A stretch of 64,000 nt of DNA, from positions 2,232,001 through 2,296,000 of the forward strand of contig OZ244832.1 of assembly GCA_965220485.1 (NCBI GenBank), written 5' to 3'. A program made the position numbers and the translations under genes. Shown here piece after piece: positions 53,756 through 63,267 of the stretch. The notes under the pieces are model-generated. The model was given only the letters and a program-made list of their open reading frames with translations, was not told the origin of the DNA and made no database searches. Each line of letters opens with the position of its first letter. Within the stretch, counting starts at the first letter, position 1. This DNA comes from Aldehydirespirator sp965220485 (lineage in GTDB: Bacteria > Actinomycetota > Acidimicrobiia > Acidimicrobiales > Aldehydirespiratoraceae).

Positions 53756-54520
53756 CGTCGAATGTGCCCGGCTCGTCCACCGTGGTGGGGCTGACCACCA
53801 GCGCCGCCTCCGCCGCCGGGAAGTCGTCGTCTTGCACCAGCGTCGAGGCGCTGGCGACGCCCAGGGTGTAGCTAGCGTTGGGCGGCGCCGTGACGGTGAC
53901 CGTCGAGTGTTCCTCCCAGTCGCTGTCGTCGGCGCCGGTCGTTCACCACCAGCGTCGCCGCGGCGGCGTCGGCGGCGATGGTCACCGTCCTGTCGCCCTC
54001 GGAGGCGGCGGGAACCAGGTCCCCGCTCTCGGCGACGTTCACCGTCACCGTCAGCGCGTCCCCGGCGGCGGGCGTGCGGGTCACGGTGAACATCAGCAAG
54101 TCGCCCTCCCCGGCCGCGGCCGCCGCCGCGCCGACGCTGACCACCGGCTTCGCCCGGGTGAGCGTCAGCGTGTAGGTCTGGCTGGCGTCGCCCCTGGCCA
54201 CCTTGACCTTGATGGTGTTCTCGCCCACCGCCAGGTCGAACTGGTCGCCGGCCGTATTCGCGTCGGCGTCGCTCAGGGTGTTGCCGGAGCCGTCCTCGTA
54301 GGAGACGGTCGCGTCAGCGTCCGCGGTGGCGGTGACGGTGATGCGGTTGTGGCCGTAGGCCAGGCCGGGGACGGCGTAGTCCAGCGTGCCGCCGGCGAAG
54401 CCCGGCATCAGCGTCCCCGCGCTCACCGTCAGCGCGCTCAGGCTGGGGGCGGCGGTGACATTGGTCACCGGCTGGCCGGTGAACGCGTCCGCCTCGAGGT
54501 TGGGCGCGGCCTCGGCCCGC
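45300..54520 (-). repeat. Supra-repeat of about 3.1 kb in the giant gene, three copies
   Basis: The cadherin-like plus Calx-beta-like block lies at 46245-47340, 49356-50450 and 53346-54440. The first offset is 3111 bases. The second is 3990, because the middle copy carries an extra distinct domain of about 880 bases (50460-51340). Copies are mostly identical over long stretches, so recent amplification or gene conversion is likely. Short-read assemblies will have difficulty here. Confidence 0.85.
53760..53945 (-). other. Two one-base insertions that shift the giant gene's frame
   Basis: Relative to the other copies, one base is gained near 53940 (GCCGGTCGTTCACC against GCCGGTGTTCACC) and another near 53762 (GTCGAATGTGCCC against GTCGCCGTGCCC). 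Between them the third frame reads QDDDFPAAEAALVVSPTTVD, as in other copies. So the interruptions are small errors in otherwise coding DNA. Confidence 0.75.
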
Positions 54521-55905
54521 AGCAGCACCGCCGTGGCGCCCGCGTCGGCGGTCTTGGAGTAGCCCACCGTGACCGCGTCGCCCGCGGCCACCGCGGAGGC
54601 CAGCGTCAAAGCCACCGTCGTGTCCGTGACGGCCACCCCGCCGGAGGCCACCGCCACATCCGCGGCCGTGCCGCCCGCAGGCGCCTTCGTCACCGTGAAC
54701 TGCGAATGGTGCGGCACGCGGGCCGCGTCGAGCGCCGTGTCGAACACCATTGTCAGCGTGACGCCGTCGACCTTCGCCGACTCCGGCATCGGCGGCGCCG
54801 GCGTGACATTGTCCACGTCCTGGGCGCTGAACTCGGCCACCGCCAAGCCGTCGGCGCCGGCCAGCAGCCTCGCGGTGGTGGACACATCGCCGCTGGTGGA
54901 CGTTGTGGACTGCGAGTAGGCCACCTTGACCGTGTCGTCGTGGGCGACGGGGCTGCCCAGCGTCAGCGTCACCGTCATGCCCTCAACCGCGACCCCGCCG
55001 GCGGTGGTGACCGGAGACACCGTCGTCGCGGTGTTGTCCGGCCTGGTCGCCGCCACAGTGAACTGCGGCCACGTCGGCAGGCTCTCCGCCGAGGCGTCCA
55101 GCTCGGCGTCGAAGACCAGCACCAGCGTCACGCCGTTCACCGACGCCGACACCGGCGCCGGCGGCGTGTCGTTGGTGACCTCCCGGCCGGCGAACGCGTC
55201 CGCCTCGGCGTTGGGCGCCGCCTCGGCCCGCAACAGCACCGCCGTCGCGCCCGAGTCGGCGGTCTTGGAGTAGCCCACCGTGACCGTGTCGCCCCGCGCC
55301 ACAGGCGACGCCAGCGTCAAAGCCACCGCCGCGCCCTCAACGGCCACCCCGCCGGAGACCACATCCACGCCCGCGGCCGAGCCGCCGCCCGCAGGCGCCA
55401 CCATCACCTCGAACTGCGAACCGTGCGGCACGCGGGCCGCGTGCGGCACGCGGGCCGCGTCGAGCGCCGCGTTGAACACCATCGTCAGCGTGTCGGCGGC
55501 CGCCGACGCCGACAACGGCTCCAGCGCCGTGACATTGGCCACCGCCCGGCCGCTGAACTCGGCCACCGCCAAGCCGTCGGCGCCGGTCAGCAGCCTCGCG
55601 GTGGAGCTCAACGACGTGTCGGTCTGCGAGTAGGCCACCGTGACCGTGTCGCCGTGGCCGACGGGGCTGCGCAGCTTCAGCGTCACCGTCATGCCCGCAA
55701 CCGCGATCCCGCCGGCGGCGGCGACCGGATACACCACCGTCGTCAACGGGTCGGCGCCCGGCCCGGCCACCGCCACAGTGAACTGCGGCCACGTCGGCAG
55801 CAGCGTCGCCGAAACGTCCAAAACCTTGTCGAAGACCAGCACCAGCGTGTCGCCGTTGACCGACCCCGACACCAGCGCCGGCGGCTCAGGCGTGTCGTTG
55901 GTCAC
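53872..55905 (-). CDS. Giant surface protein, middle segment (frame 2)
   Basis: 677 codons continuing the SwmB-like and cadherin-like repeats, with no start of its own: it begins at MTNDTPEPPALVSGSVNGDT, an internal repeat sequence. The end reads GDRTVTIAADAAAATLVVND and then leaves the family pattern because of the insertion near 53940. It would only be translated if the frameshifts are artefacts or are corrected. Confidence 0.7.
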   Translation of the reverse strand: MTNDTPEPPALVSGSVNGDTLVLVFDKVLDVSATLLPTWPQFTVAVAGPGADPLTTVVYPVAAAGGIAVAGMTVTLKLRSPVGHGDTVTVAYSQTDTSLSSTARLLTGADGLAVAEFSGRAVANVTALEPLSASAAADTLTMVFNAALDAARVPHAARVPHGSQFEVMVAPAGGGSAAGVDVVSGGVAVEGAAVALTLASPVARGDTVTVGYSKTADSGATAVLLRAEAAPNAEADAFAGREVTNDTPPAPVSASVNGVTLVLVFDAELDASAESLPTWPQFTVAATRPDNTATTVSPVTTAGGVAVEGMTVTLTLGSPVAHDDTVKVAYSQSTTSTSGDVSTTARLLAGADGLAVAEFSAQDVDNVTPAPPMPESAKVDGVTLTMVFDTALDAARVPHHSQFTVTKAPAGGTAADVAVASGGVAVTDTTVALTLASAVAAGDAVTVGYSKTADAGATAVLLRAEAAPNLEADAFTGQPVTNVTAAPSLSALTVSAGTLMPGFAGGTLDYAVPGLAYGHNRITVTATADADATVSYEDGSGNTLSDADANTAGDQFDLAVGENTIKVKVARGDASQTYTLTLTRAKPVVSVGAAAAAAGEGDLLMFTVTRTPAAGDALTVTVNVAESGDLVPAASEGDRTVTIAADAAAATLVVNDRRRRQRLGGTLDGHRHGAAQR

Positions 55906-58900
55906 CGCCTGGCCGGTGAACGCGTCCGCCTCGAGGTTGGCGCAGCCCGCAACAGCACCGCCGTCGCGCCCGCGTCCGCGGCCTGGGAGTAGCCCACCGT
56001 GACCGCGTCGCCCGCGGCCACCGCGGAGGCCAGCGTCAAAGCCACCTCCGCGCCCGACACCAACACCCCGCCGGAGGCCACCGCCACATCCGCGGCCGAG
56101 CCGCCCGAGGGCGTCACCATCACCGAGAACTGCGACAGGTGCGGCACGCGGGCCCCGTCGAGCGCCGCGTCGAACACCAGCGTCAGCACCGTGGCGTCGA
56201 CCGACGCCGACACCGGCGCCGGCGGCGCAGGCACCGGGGTGTTGTTGGTCACCGCCACGCCGGTGAATGTGTTCACCGTCGGTGCCCCCCCGGCGGCCAG
56301 CAGTAGCACCTTCGTCGCGCCCGCCTCCGCGGTCCTCGAGTAGCTCACCGTGACGGTGTCGCCCGTGGCCACCGCGGAGGCCAGCGTCAAAGCCACCTCC
56401 GCGCCCTCGATGGCCACCCCGTCGGGGGCCACCGCCACCGGCGCGGCCGTGCCGCCCGCCGGCGTCACCGTCACCGTGAACTGCGAATGGTGCGGCACGG
56501 CGGCCGCGTCGAGCGCCGCGTCGAACATCAGCGTCAGCGTCGTGGCGTCCACCGACGCCGACACCACATCGGGCACCTTGTCCACCGGCTCACCGGAGAA
56601 CTCGGCCACTTCGGATTCGTTGGCGCCCCGCAGCGGCACGGGGTCGTCTGTGGCGGTCGGGGAGATGTTGTCCCGCGAGTAGGCCACCGTGACCGTGTCG
56701 TATGCGGCCGCGCCCGACGTCAGTATCAAAGTCACCGAGTCGCGGCTCACCCGCACCCCCACCCCGGATAGGTCGCTCGGGTACACCTTGGACTCGATGC
56801 CGTCCGACGTAGTTATCGACGCCTCGAACTGGCCCCAGCCCGGCACGCGGGACGTGTCGAGCATCCCGTCGAAGGCCAGCACCAGCACACTGGCGCCGAT
56901 CGTCGCACCCGACAGCGCCGGCGGCGCCGGCGGCGTGTTGTTGGTCACCACCACGTTGTTGAACGCGGCCACCGCCGCGCCGTTGGCGCCCCGCAACAGC
57001 GCCGCGGTGGAGCCCGACGACGTGCGGGTCTGCGAGTAGTCCACCGCTAACGTGTCGCCGTGGCGGACGGGGCTGGGCAGCCTCAGCGTCAGCGTCTTGC
57101 CCGCAACCGCGACCCCGTCGGCGGCGGTGACCAGATGCATTGTCCTCGCGATGCTGTCCGGCGTGGTCACCGTCACGAAGAACTGCGGCCACGTCGGCCT
57201 GTTCGCCGCCGAAGCGTCCAGCTCGACGTCGAAGACCAGCTCCAGCGTGTCGCCGTCCACCGACGCCGACACCACCACCGGCGGCGTGACGTTGGTGACC
57301 GCCCGGTCGGTGAACTCGTCCGCCTCGGCGTTGGGCGTGACCGCGGCCCGCAGCGGCTGCGCCGTCTCGGCCGCGGCGGCCGCCTTGGAGTAGCCCACCG
57401 TGACCGTGTCGGCCGCGGCCACCGCGGAGGCCAGCGTCAAAGTCACCTCCGCGCCCGCGACGGACACCCCGCCCGCGGTCACCGCCACGGCCGCGTCCGT
57501 CACGCTCACCGCGAACTGCGAATGGTGCGGCATGCGGGCATCGTCGAGCGCCGCGTTGAACACCAGCACCAGCGTGTCGCCGTTCACCGACGCCGATGCC
57601 AGCGCCAGCGCCGTGCCGTTGGCCACCGCCCGGTTGCTGAACGCGGCCACCGCCGCGCCGTTGGCGCCCCGCAACAGCACCGCGGTGGAGCTTGTCAATA
57701 TGTTGGTATGCGAGTAGCGCACCGTGACCGTGTCGCCGTGGCCGACGGGGCTGCGCAGCTTCAGCGTCACCGTCTTGCCCGCAACCGCGACCCCGTCGTC
57801 GGCGGTGACCGGATACACCGACACCGGGTTCGCCTCGCCGGCCGGCCCGGCCGCCGCGGCGAACTGCGGCCACGTCGGCCTGTTCGCCGCCGAATCGTCC
57901 AGCTCGACGTCGAAGACCAGCTCCAGCGTGTCGCCGTTCACCGACGCCGACACCAGCGCCGGCGGCGTGACGTTGGTGACCGCCTGGTCGCTGAACGCGG
58001 CCGCCTCGGTGTTGGGCGTGACCGCGGCCCGCAGCGGCTGCGCCGTCTCGCCCCCGGTCGCCATCTTGGAGTAGCTCACCGTGACGGTGTCGGCCGCGGC
58101 CGCCGCGGAGGCCAGCGTCAATGTCACCTCCGCGCCCGCGACGGACACCCCGTCCGCGGTCACCGCCACGGCCGCGTCCGTCACGCTCACCGCGAACTGC
58201 GAATGGTGCGGCACATACTGCGATCCCTCGTCGAGCGCCGCGTCGAACACCAGCGTCAGCGTGGAGCCAGCCACTACCGCGCCGCCGGTCGCGGCCAGCA
58301 TCGGTGCAGTCGTGTCCGCCACCTCGATCACGAAGCCGCTGAAGGCGGCCACGAGCGGATTCGGTGCCGTGGCGCCGCGCAGCATCTTGGTCAGATCCGA
58401 CGACGGCGAGTCCTGGGAGTAGGACACCGTCGCTGAGCTGCCCGCGGCCACCGGGGTGGTCAGCGTCAAAGTCACCTTCTGGCCCGACACCGCCACGGCG
58501 GTCACTGCGTTGACCTGGGTCATGCTGCCGTCCGCGGGGGTGACCGCCACCGTGAACTGCGACTTGTCGGGCATGTGGTCGGAGCCGTCGTCGAGCGCCT
58601 TGTCGAACGTCAGCGTCAGCGTGGAGCTGTCCACCATCGCGCCGCCGGTGGCCACCAAGACCGGCCTCGCCAAGTCAAGTTTCGTGAAGGCGGCCACGAG
58701 CGGATACGGCGCTGTGGCGCCGCGCAGCTTCTTGGTCAGATCCGCCGACGGCGAGGTCTGGGAGTAGGACACCAGCACCGAGCTGTCCGCGGCCACCGTG
58801 GAGGTCAGTGTCAAAGTCACCGTCTGGCCCGACACCGCCACAGTGGTCACTGCGTTGTCCTGGGCTGTGTCGCCCGCGGGGGTGACCGTCACCGTGAACT

Positions 58901-60245
58901 GCGACTTGTCGGGCACGTGGTCGGCCCCGTCGTCGAGCGCCTTGTCGAACGTCAGCGTCAGCGTGGAGCTGTCCACCACCGCGCCGCCGGTGGCCACCAA
59001 CCGCGGCCGCGGCGAAAGGGTCACGGCCAGATCGGTGAACGGCAGGACCTCGCCGCTGTCGCCGACGCCGCGCAGGGCGGTGGAGACCCCGGACCCGCCT
59101 GGGACCGTGCGCATGTAGTCCAGCTCCAGCAGCGGGAAGCGGTCGGACGCGTTGACGGTCAGCGTCAAAGTCACCGTCCGGCCCGACACCGCCACTCCGC
59201 CTTCTTTGACAAAGTATTTGCTGGTGGTGCCGAACTCGTCGTAGGTCACAGCGAACTGCGAACGGTCCGGCACCTCGCCGGGATCGAGGGGCGCGTCGAA
59301 GGTCAGGAGCAGGCTGTTGTCCGTGAACACGGCGCCGGTCGGCGCCGGGGCGGTGGCGTTGACCACCGCTTGATTTGAGAACGGGGCAACGACGCCGCCG
59401 GCGTCGCCCGCGCCGCGCATGTGCTTCGTCAGGGACGTGGAGCCCGAACTGTGGCTGTAGGACACTGTCACACCGGTGTCGCTGGGGCGCACGCCGTCGC
59501 TGAGGCGCACAGTGACCGTGCTACCGTCGACCGACACCCAGCCTTCGCCCTGGGGCACCCGTTCGCCCTGGGGCACCTGGATCTGGAGCATGGCACCGTC
59601 TCGCAGCAAGCCCACCGTGAACTGCCCGCCGTCGGGCACCTCGCTGCCCACGAGCGGCCGGTCGAAGGTGATGCTCAAACTGTCTCTGAGCACCCGGGCC
59701 GACGCGACCACAGGCGACGGGTCGGTGAGGTTCTCCACGGCCCGGTCCGTCAGAGCCGCCGCCCGGTTGCCCGCCGCGTCGCGGATAGGCTGTGCACTAC
59801 CCTGGGGTTCTGAATGGTCGTAGCTGACCACCACCGTCTCGCCGGCAACAACCGCAGCGCTGTCCACGCCCTCACTCTTAGTTAACGGCATTGTTGCCGT
59901 CAGGGTCTTCCCCGAGACAACGACCGCGTTGAACTCCAGTGTGCGCGCCCGCGCTGCCGGAGCGGTCACCCTGGCGGTGAACCATCGCCAATGCGGGGTC
60001 TGGCCGGTATGGAGCGCCTCGTTGTAGGTGAGGACCAGCCTCCCGTGCGCGATCGTGGCCGACACCAGCGTCGGCGCCTCAGTGTCGGCCTGCGCCGCGG
60101 CGGGGCCATGCGCGAACTGCAGCACCGACGCCGCCAAAGCAACAACAAGCAAAACCCGCACCACAACAAAACCCGCACCCTGCCCGTTGACCAGGCACCG
60201 CCCAGACCTCCCGCCGTACCTCCCGGCACCATCAGGCCTCAACAT
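55902..60245 (-). CDS. Giant surface protein, N-terminal segment with signal peptide (frame 3)
   Basis: 1447 codons. The N-terminus has a long signal sequence (GFVVVRVLLVVALAASVLQF, then AQADTEAPTLVSATIAHGRL), so the product is exported. About ten SwmB-like repeats follow (for example LTLTFDKALDDGADHVPDKS). The ATG at 60245 has GGAG eight bases upstream. The frame ends in AVLLRAAPTSRRTRSPARR because about 7 bases are missing near 55940 compared with other copies (GAGGTTGG then GCAGCCCGCAAC). If the three frame changes were repaired the gene would encode about 5,500 residues across 16.5 kb: export signal, tens of beta-sandwich repeats, wall-binding SLH end. Alone, this segment would be secreted without anchor. 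Confidence 0.8.
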   Translation of the reverse strand: MLRPDGAGRYGGRSGRCLVNGQGAGFVVVRVLLVVALAASVLQFAHGPAAAQADTEAPTLVSATIAHGRLVLTYNEALHTGQTPHWRWFTARVTAPAARARTLEFNAVVVSGKTLTATMPLTKSEGVDSAAVVAGETVVVSYDHSEPQGSAQPIRDAAGNRAAALTDRAVENLTDPSPVVASARVLRDSLSITFDRPLVGSEVPDGGQFTVGLLRDGAMLQIQVPQGERVPQGEGWVSVDGSTVTVRLSDGVRPSDTGVTVSYSHSSGSTSLTKHMRGAGDAGGVVAPFSNQAVVNATAPAPTGAVFTDNSLLLTFDAPLDPGEVPDRSQFAVTYDEFGTTSKYFVKEGGVAVSGRTVTLTLTVNASDRFPLLELDYMRTVPGGSGVSTALRGVGDSGEVLPFTDLAVTLSPRPRLVATGGAVVDSSTLTLTFDKALDDGADHVPDKSQFTVTVTPAGDTAQDNAVTTVAVSGQTVTLTLTSTVAADSSVLVSYSQTSPSADLTKKLRGATAPYPLVAAFTKLDLARPVLVATGGAMVDSSTLTLTFDKALDDGSDHMPDKSQFTVAVTPADGSMTQVNAVTAVAVSGQKVTLTLTTPVAAGSSATVSYSQDSPSSDLTKMLRGATAPNPLVAAFSGFVIEVADTTAPMLAATGGAVVAGSTLTLVFDAALDEGSQYVPHHSQFAVSVTDAAVAVTADGVSVAGAEVTLTLASAAAAADTVTVSYSKMATGGETAQPLRAAVTPNTEAAAFSDQAVTNVTPPALVSASVNGDTLELVFDVELDDSAANRPTWPQFAAAAGPAGEANPVSVYPVTADDGVAVAGKTVTLKLRSPVGHGDTVTVRYSHTNILTSSTAVLLRGANGAAVAAFSNRAVANGTALALASASVNGDTLVLVFNAALDDARMPHHSQFAVSVTDAAVAVTAGGVSVAGAEVTLTLASAVAAADTVTVGYSKAAAAAETAQPLRAAVTPNAEADEFTDRAVTNVTPPVVVSASVDGDTLELVFDVELDASAANRPTWPQFFVTVTTPDSIARTMHLVTAADGVAVAGKTLTLRLPSPVRHGDTLAVDYSQTRTSSGSTAALLRGANGAAVAAFNNVVVTNNTPPAPPALSGATIGASVLVLAFDGMLDTSRVPGWGQFEASITTSDGIESKVYPSDLSGVGVRVSRDSVTLILTSGAAAYDTVTVAYSRDNISPTATDDPVPLRGANESEVAEFSGEPVDKVPDVVSASVDATTLTLMFDAALDAAAVPHHSQFTVTVTPAGGTAAPVAVAPDGVAIEGAEVALTLASAVATGDTVTVSYSRTAEAGATKVLLLAAGGAPTVNTFTGVAVTNNTPVPAPPAPVSASVDATVLTLVFDAALDGARVPHLSQFSVMVTPSGGSAADVAVASGGVLVSGAEVALTLASAVAAGDAVTVGYSQAADAGATAVLLRAAPTSRRTRSPARR

Positions 60246-60268
60246 CTAGAAACTCCAATCTCGAATGC

Positions 60269-60358
60269 GCGAACCGCCTCGGACACGGCCCATGGAACCA
60301 CGAACGAACCCCCGCGAACCGCCTTGCACACGACCCTTGGAACCACGAGCGAACCCCT
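60269..60358. repeat. Two 45-base imperfect tandem units upstream of the giant gene
   Basis: GCGAACCGCCT starts at 60269 and 60314; the units continue with GGAACCACGA and CGAACCCC in both. They lie directly upstream of the giant gene, in its promoter or leader region. A partial third unit follows. Confidence 0.7.
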
Positions 60359-60454
60359 GCGAGCAGACCCGCACCAAGCGCGACGCGGCCACCGCCACGA
60401 AACCGGGCAACGACAACGGTCGGCCCCGGGACCAGCACGACCGGCAGGGCCGCC

Positions 60455-60580
60455 AGCCGCCGCGTTCGTGGTCATCTCACCGGTGAGCACCTGCACGAAC
60501 GCCTCATACTTCTCAACAGGCGACAACAACCGCCTCCTGCGGCGGCCGCTGCGCTCCCGGGACTCCGACGGATCGGTCAT
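60455..60580 (-). pseudogene. Transposase N-terminal remnant
   Basis: The frame starts MTDPSESRERSGRRRRRLLS and continues PVEKYEAFVQVLTGEMTTNA, which resembles the start of actinobacterial helix-turn-helix transposases (RRLLSPxEKYExFxQVLxGE). Similarity ends after about 42 codons, where the sequence changes to Gly/Ala/Arg-rich shadow. It is a relic next to the giant gene's upstream region. Confidence 0.5.
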
Positions 60581-61251
60581 CTGACGTTCCTCTCACAGCG
60601 CCATGCTCGCACCCCGATGTTGCGTAATCAGCGACCCGAAACCGGACACGATCTCAGAATCACTACAGGACCCAACCACATGCGGACTGATTCGCGGTAG
60701 ATCTCGTCGCGCGAAGTCAGACGCAGAAGACCCCCACGCCCCCCCCCCCCGGCGGTAGGGCACAGGCCCGGCAACCGGGCACCATCGAACATCAACATGC
60801 GACGGTGACCTCCACCGGTGGATGCGAGAGCGGCCCATTGTGAGCACCCGCACTCATATGGAGCGCGACACTACCAAAAAAGAGCGTTGGGGATGACCGC
60901 CGGCGTGCCCTCGCGCCAGGCCCAACGAGACCGCCACAGCGACCACAGCCACGACAGCCACGAACGCCGATCCTGCCGGCAATGTCAGACAACGGCCCCA
61001 GATGCGAGCAGGCATCACCAGAGAGTGTCTCGCCATGTGCTCCATCGCGGCCCGAGCGGCCGTGAGCGCAGCGAACAAGAGCGGGAAACAGGATGCTTCG
61101 CCGTGAGGCGTTGGCACCTATCCGCAGGGCCTCTAAGCACCCCTGCTGCCCGCTCATGTTCGGCCTCGCCTGAGCGCCCGGATCGTCAGCGGGCCTGAGT
61201 TCGCGCCCCTCCAGGGTGAGTCGCAGGCGGTTGGAGGAGCCCTTGTCGCCG
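60581..61251. other. 670-base stretch without a supported gene, contains a poly-C tract
   Basis: Several open frames exist but none has a good start, composition or family match; one on the minus strand (60854-61117) has a hydrophobic stretch AGSAFVAVVAVVAVAVSLGL and could be a small membrane protein, with low confidence. Twelve consecutive C bases occur at 60739-60750. Confidence 0.5.
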
Positions 61252-63138
61252 CTAGCGGCGGCGGATGCGTCGAGCCGTGTCGATCAGGCGGGCCAGTTCG
61301 TCGGCGTCGTCGTCGCGGCGCAGGTCGTCGGCCACCCGGTCGGCCTGATAGCTCAGCTCCTCCATGCTGCGGTCCTCCACGAAGGGGCTGGCCCGCAGCA
61401 CCTCGGCAAACTCGGCTGCCACCACGGCCAGCCGGAAGTGGGCGCTGGTGTCGGTGAACGAGCGCTCCACGTCGTCGGGATGCAGGCTCGCCCACGTCTC
61501 GGTGATGCGCTCGCTGGCCGGCCTGCGATAGCGCAGCGTGGCGGTGGCGATCGGCCCGCGGCTGCGGTCCCAGCCCCGGTCCAGCGTCACCTCGTAGAGG
61601 GCGGTCGAGCTCTGGCCCGCACCGACCTCGCCAGCGTCACGGGTGTCGTCGCGGAAGTCCTCGTCCGCGATGGCCCGGTTCTCGAAGCCGAGCAGCCGGT
61701 AGGAGAGCACCTTGTCCCGGTCAAACTCAACCTGGATCTTGGCGTCTCGGGCCACCGAGGCCAGCAGGCTAGTGAGGTTCTCCACGAAGATGCGCCGGGC
61801 CTCGGCCGCGGTATCGATGTAGTGGTAGGTGCCGTCGGCCTTGTTGGCCAACTGCTCCATGAGCTCGTCGTTGAACGGCCCCAGGCCCACGCCGATGGTG
61901 GACAGCCCGACATCGCCCCGCTCGCCGATCTCCTCGAGGATGTCGTCGGTGCGGGTGGCGCCCACGTTGGCGACCCCGTCCGACAGCAGCAGCACCAGCA
62001 CGGCGCGGCCCCTGTCGGCCTCGCTCAGGGCCATGTCGTAGCCCCGCGTCAGCCCCGCCTCGGCGTTGGTGGAGCCTGACGGGAAGACCCGGCCCCGGAT
62101 CTCGTCCATGATCCAGTCGGCGTTGCCCGACACTCTGGTCGGATCGAAGATCGTCGCGGCTCTGTCGTTGTAGGCGACGACGCCCACTCGGGTGGTTCCC
62201 GGCAGGCCCGACAGCAGCAGCTCGACAGCCTCATGGACCAGGCTCATCCTCTCGACGGGGCGGTCGGCTGGTCCCGCGGACTGGCCCATCGACCCGGAGC
62301 GGTCCAGCACCAACACGACGCTCTCGGGTATCACCAGATCCGACAGCACTTCGGGTGCCTGGACGCCGACCCGCAGCATCACCCGGTCGGGGTCGCTGAA
62401 CGGGGAGGGAGCCGCCTCCAGGGTGATGTTGAACTCGTCGATCAGCGGCTGGTACCCGCCGTCGAAGTAGTTGACGAACTCCTCGACCCGCACGGCCTCG
62501 ATCGGCGGGAGAGCGTTGCCCTCCAGGTAGTTGCGGGTCACAACGTAGGACGCGGTGTCCACATCGAGAGCGAACGTGGACAGATCATCCTCATACGGGT
62601 CCACGAACGGGTTGACGCCGTAGTCCTCGAACGTGTTGGACCGGCATTCCGGACATGCCCGGCGCCGCTCCTCGGGACGCTCGCGGTCGGACTCGGCCGC
62701 CTCCGGCCGGGACACGCGGCTGGAAGTCGAGGTACCCGAGTCCAACGAGGCCGCCGCTGATTCCGGCTTGGCTGCCGCCGCGTCGTAGGCATAGTCGTAG
62801 TCGGCGGCCTCCTCGGACATCGGCTCCTCTTCGGCCATCGGCGGCTCCGTCGCTGTGGGCGCCACCTGCGCTTCGTCCGTTCTGCGTCGGACCGTGGTCG
62901 TCGCCGCGTAGTCCTGGCTGCCGGAGCTGTCGCTCTCGCCGCCTACGTCCGACGACCGCTCGCTGGCGGAATCCGCCGCAGCAGTCGTGGGTGCGGGCGC
63001 GGCCGTCTCGGCCGCGTCTCCGTCATCGCCGAGCCCACTGCAGGACACTGCCAGCAGGCTCAGCGCCAGCACCGCGGCCAGCCATCTGTTGCGCCCGTTC
63101 ACTCTCGATTGGAACCTTTCGGATCCCCTTGTCGCCAT
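61252..63138 (-). CDS. VWA-domain lipoprotein (YfbK-like)
   Basis: 628 residues. Signal peptide with lipobox LLAVSC (Cys at 33), so it is lipid-anchored on the outer face of the membrane. Linker of about 130 residues rich in Ser, Thr, Glu and Ala. Then the YfbK-type N-terminal domain (NPFVDPYEDDLSTFALDVDT, YLEGNALPPIEAVRVEEFVN), the von Willebrand A domain with metal-ion site D279-R-S-G-S (VVLVLDRSGSMGQS) and a C-terminal part ending in LARLIDTARRIRRR. GGAGGAGGG lies before the ATG at 63138; a GTG at 63144 is an alternative. Role unknown: probably protein-protein contact at the cell surface. Lipidation may depend on an Lnt-like enzyme such as the one at 3500-5110. Confidence 0.85.
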   Translation of the reverse strand: MATRGSERFQSRVNGRNRWLAAVLALSLLAVSCSGLGDDGDAAETAAPAPTTAAADSASERSSDVGGESDSSGSQDYAATTTVRRRTDEAQVAPTATEPPMAEEEPMSEEAADYDYAYDAAAAKPESAAASLDSGTSTSSRVSRPEAAESDRERPEERRRACPECRSNTFEDYGVNPFVDPYEDDLSTFALDVDTASYVVTRNYLEGNALPPIEAVRVEEFVNYFDGGYQPLIDEFNITLEAAPSPFSDPDRVMLRVGVQAPEVLSDLVIPESVVLVLDRSGSMGQSAGPADRPVERMSLVHEAVELLLSGLPGTTRVGVVAYNDRAATIFDPTRVSGNADWIMDEIRGRVFPSGSTNAEAGLTRGYDMALSEADRGRAVLVLLLSDGVANVGATRTDDILEEIGERGDVGLSTIGVGLGPFNDELMEQLANKADGTYHYIDTAAEARRIFVENLTSLLASVARDAKIQVEFDRDKVLSYRLLGFENRAIADEDFRDDTRDAGEVGAGQSSTALYEVTLDRGWDRSRGPIATATLRYRRPASERITETWASLHPDDVERSFTDTSAHFRLAVVAAEFAEVLRASPFVEDRSMEELSYQADRVADDLRRDDDADELARLIDTARRIRRR

Positions 63139-63267
63139 GGTCACCCTCCTCCAGGTGGCGGACGCCCGATGCGTCCGATCAGTTCCCTACGACGACGCGC
63201 AGAGACGCCTGGTTCCCGGGCGATCCCCAAGTCCCTCGCCCGGTCAGGCGCGGCAGCTAGTGGCGAC

